Both the position numbers and the translations under genes were made by a program. The notes below the pieces were generated by a model. The model was not told the origin of the DNA and made no database searches. It saw only the letters and a program-made list of their open reading frames with translations. DNA of 5,340 bases. It comes from an uncultured Pseudomonadales bacterium (GTDB lineage Bacteria > Pseudomonadota > Gammaproteobacteria > Pseudomonadales > Pseudohongiellaceae). Each line of letters opens with the position of its first letter. The first letter of the stretch is position 1. Positions 1-5,340 of this stretch are shown piece by piece. The stretch lies in the NCBI GenBank assembly GCA_938082955.1, contig CALKDE010000254.1:1-5340 (forward strand). The letters are read 5' to 3'.

Positions 1-167
1 ATGAGGGTTAGTTCGATAACATCATCGCGGCCGAGAACCTGCTGCTTTACGGCAGCGCTGAGCCTATTTACTACATCAACGGCGGCGTCGATTTGAGTAT
101 TGCTGCTTACTTCCTCAGTATCGCTGAGGCCCATTGGCTCAGCTACTTCGGTGATACTGTCTGTCAT
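1..167 (-). CDS. MoxR-family AAA+ ATPase, N-terminal 55 codons (partial, runs off the left edge)
   Basis: Only the N-terminus is in the window. Reading down from the ATG at 167, residues 1-30 are polar and acidic (D3, E7, E10, D16, E18, E19). Residues 31-55 then read as the start of a MoxR ATPase: the pattern VVNRLSAAVKQQVLGRDDVI at 32-51, followed by ELTL, matches the segment that precedes the Walker A loop in this family. The Walker A and B motifs would lie beyond the edge and cannot be checked. MoxR ATPases are cytoplasmic AAA+ proteins thought to remodel or load partners with DUF58/vWA proteins. The ATG is chosen because GGAG sits 6 bases upstream; an in-frame GTG at 179 overlaps that site and is less likely. 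The gene follows the transglutaminase gene after 54 bases and is probably co-transcribed with it. The family call rests on the short conserved stretch and the neighbourhood. Confidence 0.85.
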   Translation of the reverse strand, partial: MTDSITEVAEPMGLSDTEEVSSNTQIDAAVDVVNRLSAAVKQQVLGRDDVIELTL

Positions 168-173
168 AGTTTG

Positions 174-179
174 CTCCAC
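174..179 (-). promoter_or_regulatory. Ribosome binding site of the moxR-like gene
   Basis: On the minus strand GTGGAG ends 6 bases before the ATG at 167. This is the clearest Shine-Dalgarno sequence in the window and it decides the start in favour of that ATG over the in-frame GTG (179-177) that forms part of the site. Confidence 0.6.
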
Positions 180-221
180 TTCTTTGTACGGGTTCGGATC
201 GATGGTAAAGAGTTACTAAGA

Positions 222-2378
222 TTATTTGCTGAGTAGCCAGGAAAAAGGATTGATCCAGGCGACGACTCGTTTCCAAGTCTGTGTATTACGACCTATCTCT
301 TGTGCGATGGCACTGCGTAGCTCTGCCCACTTTGCCGCATCAAAACTGTTCTTGTCTTGAGAGCCTAAGGCCAGCGCGAGATGTTGATTAGTTAATTTGT
401 GCATGCTTGGCGCCACCGCCTCGACGCGTCGGGCAAACTGTTCGCGGCTCTCTCCAAATTGTCGATGCAAGCCAATGGCAGCAAGTTGATCTAGCATTGC
501 TCTGTAGCTAAGCCGATATTGCTTGTCTGTCGCCGCTCGGGATGGAATCCAACTGCGGTAGAACTTGACTGTGTAGGCGCTAAGTAGGGTCGCTAAGATT
601 AGCCCATACAGAACATTCAGAATCAGTTGTAGGTTTATCGCGGATGTTTGTTGTGATTGCAGGAAGTCATCGAAAGATGCGTCGTTGCGTAGCATATCGC
701 CCAATAGTTGCTGTAGGTTGTTCTGTGGGTCGGTAGTCATATCCACTAGCGTTTGCTGTGGTGCCGGATCAACAATTACCCAACCAATGTCGCGAAAGTA
801 AATCTCAGGCCAGGCATGACCATGCACAGCCTGAATCAATAGCGATGAACCGCCGGCTTTATTACTAGCAGGAACGGCGTAGCCGATGCCGACTCTAGCC
901 GGGATGCCTAAACTACGAAACATATAGGTGGCGGCGAAGGAAAAATGCATGCAGTAGCCAGTTAAATCGCCAAATAAGAAGGAGCCGGCCGGGTCTGTCT
1001 CATAGGCATGCTCGTTCTTCAGGCTGTAGATGCCGCTCTCATCCAAATAAGTCTTTATTGCCCAAGCCTTGGCAAAGGGGTCACCTGTGAACTCGGGTTT
1101 TAAATCGACGATCAAGCTCTCGGCGAGTTCTTTGTAACGTGGGTCGTCGGGCAGTTCTAGGTATTCATCCCAGACCTCCTGCGACCAATCGGCTCTGCCA
1201 AGTTCGCGACCCAGGAGGTAGTTGAAGTCATACTCCGGCGCTTGCGAGTAGGTGTCATAGGTTCGCTTGAAGCGCAGGTTGTTCGGGTTCGCCGTGTTCT
1301 CATAGGCGATCGGGCTTTCTAGGCCAAACGGTGTGCGATGTGAGATTAGCATGCCGATACTGGTGCGAACTGTTGTGCGCTGATCGGTCGCTTTGGGTGG
1401 TTGAATGGTCTCGATGCGCGAGTTTGTGAAGTTCTTGATCAGGTCCTGGTCCATGTCGCTGCGTGTCGTAAAGTCGAGCAGGGTGCCATTGAACTGGGAG
1501 TATGCTGATTCGCGAAAGTAGTAGGAGCCGTTTAAGGGTTCATAGTCATCCCGAAAAACGACGACTGCTACCGGCGCCTCTTTGTCATCAGCATTGTTTT
1601 CGCTATCTCTGAAGGGGTTCTCGCGCTGGGCGCCATTGCCTGCTTGCTCTTGTCCTGTCAGCCCTAAATCGTCTGTAAGCTGTGGTGTTGGTAGTCCAAA
1701 CAGACGAACATAAAAAAGCAGTGAGAAACACACAAGACCGAGAACGGTAAAGTGATAGGGCAGGCGTCGATGGTTATTCTCGATCATTAGCAGAGCAGCG
1801 AGCGAAAGAACCGCGCCGCATCCGAATGCCATTAGAATTGAGGAGGGATCAATGCCGCGCGTCAACGCATAGTCACCGATAAGGAAGGGGCGATGGATCA
1901 TGCCATTGCGATGTGCAGACAAGGTTATAACAAAGGCAATAGCGACAAAGAGTATTTCAATGACGGCGCCATAGCTTGTGCGCTGTGCGAGGATGCGCAA
2001 GCAAACTGTGAGTGAAGCGCTGATTGCAAACCACTTGATGAACTCGCCCGTGTTGTAAGAGAACATCGGTGAAGCAAAACTCGAGAGCAGCGACGTACTA
2101 GTGACGAGTGATGCAAGCCATAGACCCACGAGTAGAAAGCTTAGACTCATCGAGTTAATGGTGAAGGTGCGTAGTCGCTTTAAGGGGGATCGATGAATGC
2201 CAAGGTCGATCAGATAACAGGCTAATAGGCAGCCAATGCAGGAGGCGAGGGAGCCGCTGACGACGGTCAGGGACAGGCTTAGCACCCAATAGCTACTGGC
2301 TATAATTGCTGCGCGCAGACTAGTCGGCAAGAAATGCTGTGTCTTTGCTGCCTTGTTGCTTGTTCTGTTCAGCGTCAT
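222..2378 (-). CDS. TgpA-type membrane protein with periplasmic transglutaminase-like domain and C-terminal DUF4129-like tail
   Basis: This 718-residue inner-membrane protein has the TgpA architecture. A basic N-terminus precedes about seven hydrophobic segments (near 21-41, 43-60, 76-97, 113-130, 137-155, 178-198, 208-227). A large soluble region covers about 230-580, one more membrane segment lies at about 583-604, and a cytoplasmic tail follows. Its stretch YRAMLDQLAAIGLHRQFGES (621-644 area) resembles DUF4129. An odd number of N-terminal segments places the soluble region in the periplasm. The transglutaminase-like core shows an intact triad: C476 in GYCMHFS, H521 in HGHAWPE and D537 in VIVDPAP, with the GIPARVGIGY strand at 491-500. 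The reaction is unknown; the fold is also used by proteases and amidases. Pseudomonas aeruginosa TgpA, of the same architecture, is reported essential. The gene starts 39 bases after the DUF58 stop, with only a weak GAG 8 bases before the ATG, which suggests translation tied to the operon. It is full length with no frameshift. Confidence 0.93.
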   Translation of the reverse strand: MTLNRTSNKAAKTQHFLPTSLRAAIIASSYWVLSLSLTVVSGSLASCIGCLLACYLIDLGIHRSPLKRLRTFTINSMSLSFLLVGLWLASLVTSTSLLSSFASPMFSYNTGEFIKWFAISASLTVCLRILAQRTSYGAVIEILFVAIAFVITLSAHRNGMIHRPFLIGDYALTRGIDPSSILMAFGCGAVLSLAALLMIENNHRRLPYHFTVLGLVCFSLLFYVRLFGLPTPQLTDDLGLTGQEQAGNGAQRENPFRDSENNADDKEAPVAVVVFRDDYEPLNGSYYFRESAYSQFNGTLLDFTTRSDMDQDLIKNFTNSRIETIQPPKATDQRTTVRTSIGMLISHRTPFGLESPIAYENTANPNNLRFKRTYDTYSQAPEYDFNYLLGRELGRADWSQEVWDEYLELPDDPRYKELAESLIVDLKPEFTGDPFAKAWAIKTYLDESGIYSLKNEHAYETDPAGSFLFGDLTGYCMHFSFAATYMFRSLGIPARVGIGYAVPASNKAGGSSLLIQAVHGHAWPEIYFRDIGWVIVDPAPQQTLVDMTTDPQNNLQQLLGDMLRNDASFDDFLQSQQTSAINLQLILNVLYGLILATLLSAYTVKFYRSWIPSRAATDKQYRLSYRAMLDQLAAIGLHRQFGESREQFARRVEAVAPSMHKLTNQHLALALGSQDKNSFDAAKWAELRSAIAQEIGRNTQTWKRVVAWINPFSWLLSK

Positions 2379-2417
2379 TGTAATTGCTCGATTTATAACT
2401 GTCTAATAATCAATAAG

Positions 2418-3746
2418 TTACACTTTTCTAAGGTTCTGATCGAAACTGAGTCCTGTTTTTCTGTCCACGACTACGGTTGATTCTACTAGTTGCCCCAGAG
2501 CGGTCAATAACTTAAGCAAATCGGCTCTGGAGCCTCCAATTTCGTTACCTTTGTCTGTTGTTGGGTCATCTTGCAATAAGAGACGTTGCCATAGTTTCAG
2601 CTGTTCGGTTTCGTTGAATCCATCGGTTGCGAGCACTAGGGAGAAACGACCGGGGAAACGAGAGATTGTTTTCTTTAGTTGTTCAAACCAAGGGGCGAAT
2701 TCAGCTGCCGCAAATACGATGCAGTGCGCACCGGCCTGACCCGCGCTGTTTGTTAAGAATTCATCCAGCCCATAGCCTAGTGGTTTATCGATAGCTCTGG
2801 ATTTTGCAATGGCCTCTAGCGCAGCGGGAAGCGTGTTAGCAGGTATCTCGGAGCCATCGGCAGAGAAAGCCCAGTCGTCCCCTAGTGCACCTGTCTCTAA
2901 TGCAACGCGGGCGACAGCGGCAGCGGCTTCGTCGTTGTCGCTGCTCAACAGATAGGCAACAGTGCGATTACTGTGGAAGACGCTCTTTTCGGCGAGCCTA
3001 ACGTTTAATTGTCGGTTGCGGGCGTACACTTTCCACATGATATTGCGCACCGAGTCCCCTGGCACATAGGGGCGGATTTCCATGCGGTCGCCATCGGGAT
3101 CACCGGCAGGATTGGGTATACCATCCTCCGCAGTTAACGAACGCAGAAGCGGTAGAGGTTTTACTGTGTTGATTTTTGGTAGTGCGCTGCAGGAGATGTC
3201 CTGTTTCTGTTGCCAGGAATAGCGACAGAAACCGAGCACATCAGAAACTGTAAACAGCCGTGTAAGGTGTTCGGTCTTGCAACGCCTCTGAGGGACGATT
3301 TCCTCACAGAGCTTGCCATCGGCGGCAACACGAATTCTTGTCTCAACGAAGTCGGGATAGATTACTTGCCAACTGAGTTTGACCAAGGGGAAGTAATTCA
3401 GTGCGGGAAGCAGGAAGCCCGTTTCATTCGGGTAACCGGCTTCGACCTTTATCGGCTTGAGGCTATTAGTGAGTTGATCGAGGCTTATCCGTACTCGACG
3501 TTGAATAAACACGCCGCTGACAACACAGCAGAATAGGCTAAATATTAGGATAGCTAGAGCACAGATAGCCAAAGAGAAAACGACTAGGTCCATGGCGCCA
3601 TAGCCGTAAACTTGTAGAGCATAGGCTGTTAATAGCAGTGTTATTAACCCCTGCAGCGTGAGGGGGAACAATGCGATCAAACGCCTGCTCAGGGATATCA
3701 GCAATGAACTGTTGGGATTAAATTGAATTTTAAGTCCAGATTGCAT
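2418..3746 (-). CDS. Membrane-anchored DUF58 domain protein
   Basis: This 442-residue protein has two hydrophobic segments (about 25-45 and 52-80). Basic residues lie just outside both (R21-R22 and R83-R84-R86), so the body should be cytoplasmic. A beta-rich region (about 98-200) leads to the DUF58 signature at 221-250: E223, R225, Y227, P229-G230-D231, R234, W238-K239, A242-R243, L247 and V249-R250. The part after it (about 260-430) corresponds to the vWA-like half, but YLLSSDNDEA at 265-274 lacks the DxSxS metal-binding motif. DUF58 proteins are regularly paired with MoxR ATPases and TgpA-type transglutaminases, and both partners are present downstream. This gene is first in the cluster. 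The ATG at 3746 is the only usable start: in-frame upstream codons contain no ATG, GTG or TTG before a TAA at 3788-3786. No clear Shine-Dalgarno sequence precedes it. Family assignment is firm, the molecular role unknown. Confidence 0.9.
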   Translation of the reverse strand: MQSGLKIQFNPNSSLLISLSRRLIALFPLTLQGLITLLLTAYALQVYGYGAMDLVVFSLAICALAILIFSLFCCVVSGVFIQRRVRISLDQLTNSLKPIKVEAGYPNETGFLLPALNYFPLVKLSWQVIYPDFVETRIRVAADGKLCEEIVPQRRCKTEHLTRLFTVSDVLGFCRYSWQQKQDISCSALPKINTVKPLPLLRSLTAEDGIPNPAGDPDGDRMEIRPYVPGDSVRNIMWKVYARNRQLNVRLAEKSVFHSNRTVAYLLSSDNDEAAAAVARVALETGALGDDWAFSADGSEIPANTLPAALEAIAKSRAIDKPLGYGLDEFLTNSAGQAGAHCIVFAAAEFAPWFEQLKKTISRFPGRFSLVLATDGFNETEQLKLWQRLLLQDDPTTDKGNEIGGSRADLLKLLTALGQLVESTVVVDRKTGLSFDQNLRKV

Positions 3747-3784
3747 GAATGTTTTGCGAGTTAGGTGAGCATAATTGCGTGATA

Positions 3785-3808
3785 CTTAGCTAAAACGCTC
3801 TAGCTAAG
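3785..3808. promoter_or_regulatory. Perfect 8-bp inverted repeat upstream of the DUF58 operon (possible operator)
   Basis: CTTAGCTA (3785-3792) and TAGCTAAG (3801-3808) are exact reverse complements separated by 8 bases. The element ends 38 bases before the DUF58 start codon, the position expected for an operator or a structured leader. Equal arms with a short spacer suit a dimeric regulator. There is no T-run on the minus-strand side, so an intrinsic terminator is less likely. No strong -35/-10 pair could be assigned nearby. The inverted repeat is seen directly; the regulatory role is inferred. Confidence 0.4.
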
Positions 3809-3859
3809 CCCGTTGAATAGGACCAGAACGCCGCGGCTAATCTTACACCCAATGGCAGC

Positions 3860-3901
3860 AACTATAGCTCCAACTATGGCTCCAACTATAGCTCCAACTA
3901 T
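3860..3901. repeat. 12-bp direct tandem repeat, about 3.5 copies
   Basis: The unit AACTATAGCTCC occurs at 3860-3871, 3872-3883 (AACTATGGCTCC, one A-to-G change) and 3884-3895, followed by a half copy AACTAT at 3896-3901. The bases just before (AATGGCAGC, 3851-3859) look like an eroded further copy. It lies in the 234-base non-coding stretch between the aldo/keto reductase stop and the DUF58 start. There are no spacers between units, so it is a minisatellite and not a CRISPR array. Function unknown; copy number may vary by replication slippage. Confidence 0.85.
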
Positions 3902-3933
3902 CAGAGTTAGACAGCAACCGTGACTACTTGTTG

Positions 3934-3957
3934 CATTTCAACTGCACTGCTGAAATG
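3934..3957 (-). terminator. Possible weak hairpin downstream of the aldo/keto reductase gene
   Basis: CATTTCA (3934-3940) and TGAAATG (3951-3957) form a perfect 7-bp inverted repeat with a 10-base loop. In the sense of the aldo/keto reductase transcript it begins 23 bases after the stop codon. The stem is AT-rich and no T-run follows, so as an intrinsic terminator it would be poor. It could instead be a 3'-end stabilising hairpin or chance. Confidence 0.25.
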
Positions 3958-3980
3958 ACAGCCATTAGCTTCCACGCAGG

Positions 3981-4970
3981 TTAGGCATTAACTACCTGCA
4001 TGCCCTGTGCGTTGTATCTAGTGCCTTCAACTTGGTCGGCTAGCTCATCCAGTGAGGCTATCACGTCTGCACTTAAGGTTAGCTCCATCGAGGCAAGATT
4101 CGTTTTTAGGTTGGCAAGCTTCGTGGTGCCGGCAATCGGCAAGACATTATCTTGCTTGGCTACTACCCAGGCCAAAGCAATTTCAGCAGCGCTGATGTCT
4201 AGTGATTTGCCTAGATCCAGTATCTTGTCAACCAGTACCAGGTTTGCAGTATAGGCATCGCCGCTAAAGCGAGGTTGCATGGATCCTCGGAAATCGGTCT
4301 CAGAAATTTCGCTGTCTCGCTTGAAGCTGCCTGTGAGCATGCCACGACCTAATGGGGAGTAGGCTACAAGGCTGGCGCCTATTTCCCGACAGACAGGCAG
4401 CACATCCTGTTCAATCTCGCGGCTGAAGATGGAATATTCGGACTGCACCGCCGTTATAGGATGGATGGCTTGCGCGCGACGTAACGTGGCGCCGGATACT
4501 TCCGATAGGCCTATTGCGCCAACTTTTCCTTCGGCCACGAGTTTTGCCATCTCGGTGACAGTTTCTTCAATGGGGGTATTGGGATCGACTCTATGCAAGT
4601 AATATAGATCGATGTGATCAGTTTGCAGTCGGCGCAGAGATCCTTCCGCAGCCTTTCTGCAATTTTCCTTAGAGCCATCCAAGCCCAGCGGCGCGCCTGT
4701 ATCAGGGTCGCGCAGGAAACCAAACTTCGTAGCGATGCGAACTTTGTCGCGTCTATCAAAGAAAGCCTTACCTAATAAGGCCTCGTTTCGGCCAACTCCG
4801 TAGCCTTCTGCTGTGTCGAAGTGATTCACGCCTAGTTCGATAGCCTCGTGTAGAAGATTTATGGCAGCAGACTCTTCGGTTGGAGGTCCGTAGAATTCAG
4901 AGAGGCCCATGCAGCCTAAACCAATCTGAGTGAGTTTGATATCTGTCTGACCTAATCTTTTTTCTTCCAT
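3981..4970 (-). CDS. Aldo/keto reductase, NADPH-dependent, AKR13-like
   Basis: This 329-residue protein has the usual length of a (beta/alpha)8 aldo/keto reductase and should be a soluble cytoplasmic oxidoreductase that reduces aldehydes or ketones with NAD(P)H. The catalytic tetrad is complete: D52 and Y57 in FDTAEGYG, K82 in ATKFGF and H126 in YYLHR. Cofactor and barrel motifs are visible: GLGCMGLSEFYG (17-28), GLSEVS (154-159), Q176, AYSPLGRGMLTG (203-214) and PIAGTTKLANLKTN (278-291). The overall style, including the GLGCMGLS start, resembles the YakC/pyridoxal-reductase-like AKR13 group, but the substrate cannot be read from sequence. The ATG at 4970 gives the standard N-terminus MEEKRLGQTDIKLTQIGLG, and a weak GAGA stretch lies 6-7 bases upstream. 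It starts 72 bases after the acs stop, close enough for read-through, and has a 234-base gap before the DUF58 gene. Confidence 0.93.
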   Translation of the reverse strand: MEEKRLGQTDIKLTQIGLGCMGLSEFYGPPTEESAAINLLHEAIELGVNHFDTAEGYGVGRNEALLGKAFFDRRDKVRIATKFGFLRDPDTGAPLGLDGSKENCRKAAEGSLRRLQTDHIDLYYLHRVDPNTPIEETVTEMAKLVAEGKVGAIGLSEVSGATLRRAQAIHPITAVQSEYSIFSREIEQDVLPVCREIGASLVAYSPLGRGMLTGSFKRDSEISETDFRGSMQPRFSGDAYTANLVLVDKILDLGKSLDISAAEIALAWVVAKQDNVLPIAGTTKLANLKTNLASMELTLSADVIASLDELADQVEGTRYNAQGMQVVNA

Positions 4971-5019
4971 GAAGTTTCTCTTTCTACTGGTTGAGTCTAG
5001 TAAATAAAACGATGTGTCT

Positions 5020-5049
5020 TATCGCTATCGCTATCGCTATCGCTATCGA
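5020..5049. repeat. Hexanucleotide tandem repeat TATCGC, about five copies, overlapping the acs stop codon
   Basis: TATCGC occurs at 5020-5025, 5026-5031, 5032-5037 and 5038-5043, followed by TATCGA at 5044-5049. On the minus strand this reads as CGATAG units. The repeat includes the last sense codon (CGA, Arg) and the TAG stop of acs, then repeats CGA-TAG in the same frame and ends in TAA. It also fills part of the 72-base gap before the aldo/keto reductase gene. It is a microsatellite, seen directly. Confidence 0.9.
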
Positions 5050-5340
5050 TTAACTCGATTCTCTATCAGCTCATCGACCACGTCTGGGTCAGCAAGCGTT
5101 GAGGTATCGCCTAAGCTCTCGAGCTCGTTAGAGGCAATTTTGCGCAGAATACGACGCATGATCTTTCCCGATCGCGTCTTGGGTAGTCCGGGCGCGAATT
5201 GAATAATCTCTGGTCTGGCAAAGGCGCCGATTTCTTTGGCGACAAATTTCAGTAGTTCTGCGCGTAGCTCTTCGGACGCCTCGGTGTCGGTCATTAGGCT
5301 GACATAGGCATAGATGCCCTGACCCTTAATGTCGTGCGGA
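5043..5340 (-). CDS. acs: Acetyl-CoA synthetase (AMP-forming), C-terminal 98 residues (partial, runs off the right edge)
   Basis: The reading frame is open to the right edge and encodes the mobile C-terminal domain of an Acs-type enzyme, which makes acetyl-CoA from acetate, ATP and CoA in the cytoplasm. Visible landmarks are PHDIKGQGIYAYVSL at the edge, then EIGAFARPEIIQFAPGLPKT and RSGKIMRRILRKIA. The Lys of RSGK (codon 5165-5163) corresponds to the conserved lysine needed for adenylation, which is inactivated by reversible acetylation in Salmonella Acs. LGDTSTLADPDVVDELIE near the end is also typical of Acs. About 550 upstream residues, including the AMP-binding motifs, are outside the window. 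The ATG at 5294 is an internal Met, not the start. The gene ends with TAG inside the hexamer repeat, so its last Arg is repeat-encoded. Acs rather than propionyl-CoA synthetase is favoured by this C-terminus. Confidence 0.93.
   Translation of the reverse strand, partial: PHDIKGQGIYAYVSLMTDTEASEELRAELLKFVAKEIGAFARPEIIQFAPGLPKTRSGKIMRRILRKIASNELESLGDTSTLADPDVVDELIENRVNR

Noticed and set aside
1925..2116. A 63-codon minus-strand open frame
   Set aside because: It overlaps the transmembrane part of the transglutaminase gene in another frame and has no recognisable features or start signal.
3210..3536. A 108-codon open frame on the plus strand
   Set aside because: It lies wholly inside the DUF58 gene on the opposite strand, shows no recognisable domain, and the minus-strand frame carries clear family motifs.
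3860..3901. Possible CRISPR array
   Set aside because: The units are 12 bp and directly abutting, with no spacers and no cas genes in the window.
3852..3923. A 23-codon plus-strand ORF across the 12-bp repeat, with Ala-Pro-Thr-Ile repeats
   Set aside because: A 12-bp unit always gives a four-residue repeat where open. There is no ribosome binding site or upstream signal, so coding is not supported.
3981..4970. A functional link between the aldo/keto reductase and the DUF58/transglutaminase operon
   Set aside because: They are separated by 234 bases with repeats and a possible hairpin, and no known pathway joins them. Shared strand alone is not enough.
5014..5202. A plus-strand open frame starting with a Tyr-Arg repeat
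   Set aside because: The Tyr-Arg run is simply the TATCGC microsatellite translated, and the rest is antisense to the well-supported acs coding sequence.
5043..5294. A separate 83-residue small protein
   Set aside because: The frame continues upstream of the Met to the window edge with conserved Acs sequence, so this Met is internal to a truncated-by-window acs gene.

Overview
All supported genes lie on the minus strand of what looks like a chromosomal segment from a gammaproteobacterium, possibly marine. That placement is an inference from the protein styles, the roughly balanced base composition and the similarity of the DUF58/transglutaminase/MoxR set to proteobacterial TgpA loci. No rRNA, tRNA, IS element, CRISPR array or phage gene was found.

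In transcription order (right to left) the window holds five genes. First is the 3' end of an acetyl-CoA synthetase (5340-5043). Next is a complete aldo/keto reductase (4970-3981), followed by a 234-base intergenic region with a 12-bp tandem repeat and two inverted repeats. Then comes a membrane-anchored DUF58 protein (3746-2418), a TgpA-type membrane transglutaminase-like protein (2378-222), and the first 55 codons of a MoxR-family AAA+ ATPase (167-1, running off the left edge).

The last three genes form a tight cluster with gaps of 39 and 54 bases, so they are probably one operon. By family knowledge, MoxR ATPases and DUF58 proteins act together as a chaperone-like or metal/cofactor-insertion pair. 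The TgpA-type partner carries a periplasmic transglutaminase fold with an intact Cys-His-Asp triad. The order here, DUF58-tgpA-moxR, differs from the familiar moxR-DUF58-tgpA order. The acs and aldo/keto reductase genes are metabolic and not obviously linked to that operon.

The non-coding DNA is short but structured. A hexanucleotide tandem repeat sits exactly on the acs stop codon and creates a run of in-frame stops. A 12-bp tandem repeat and a perfect 8-bp inverted repeat lie upstream of the DUF58 operon. I see no convincing evidence of a wholly new system. The most useful leads are the operon order, the atypical DUF58 protein and the repeats.
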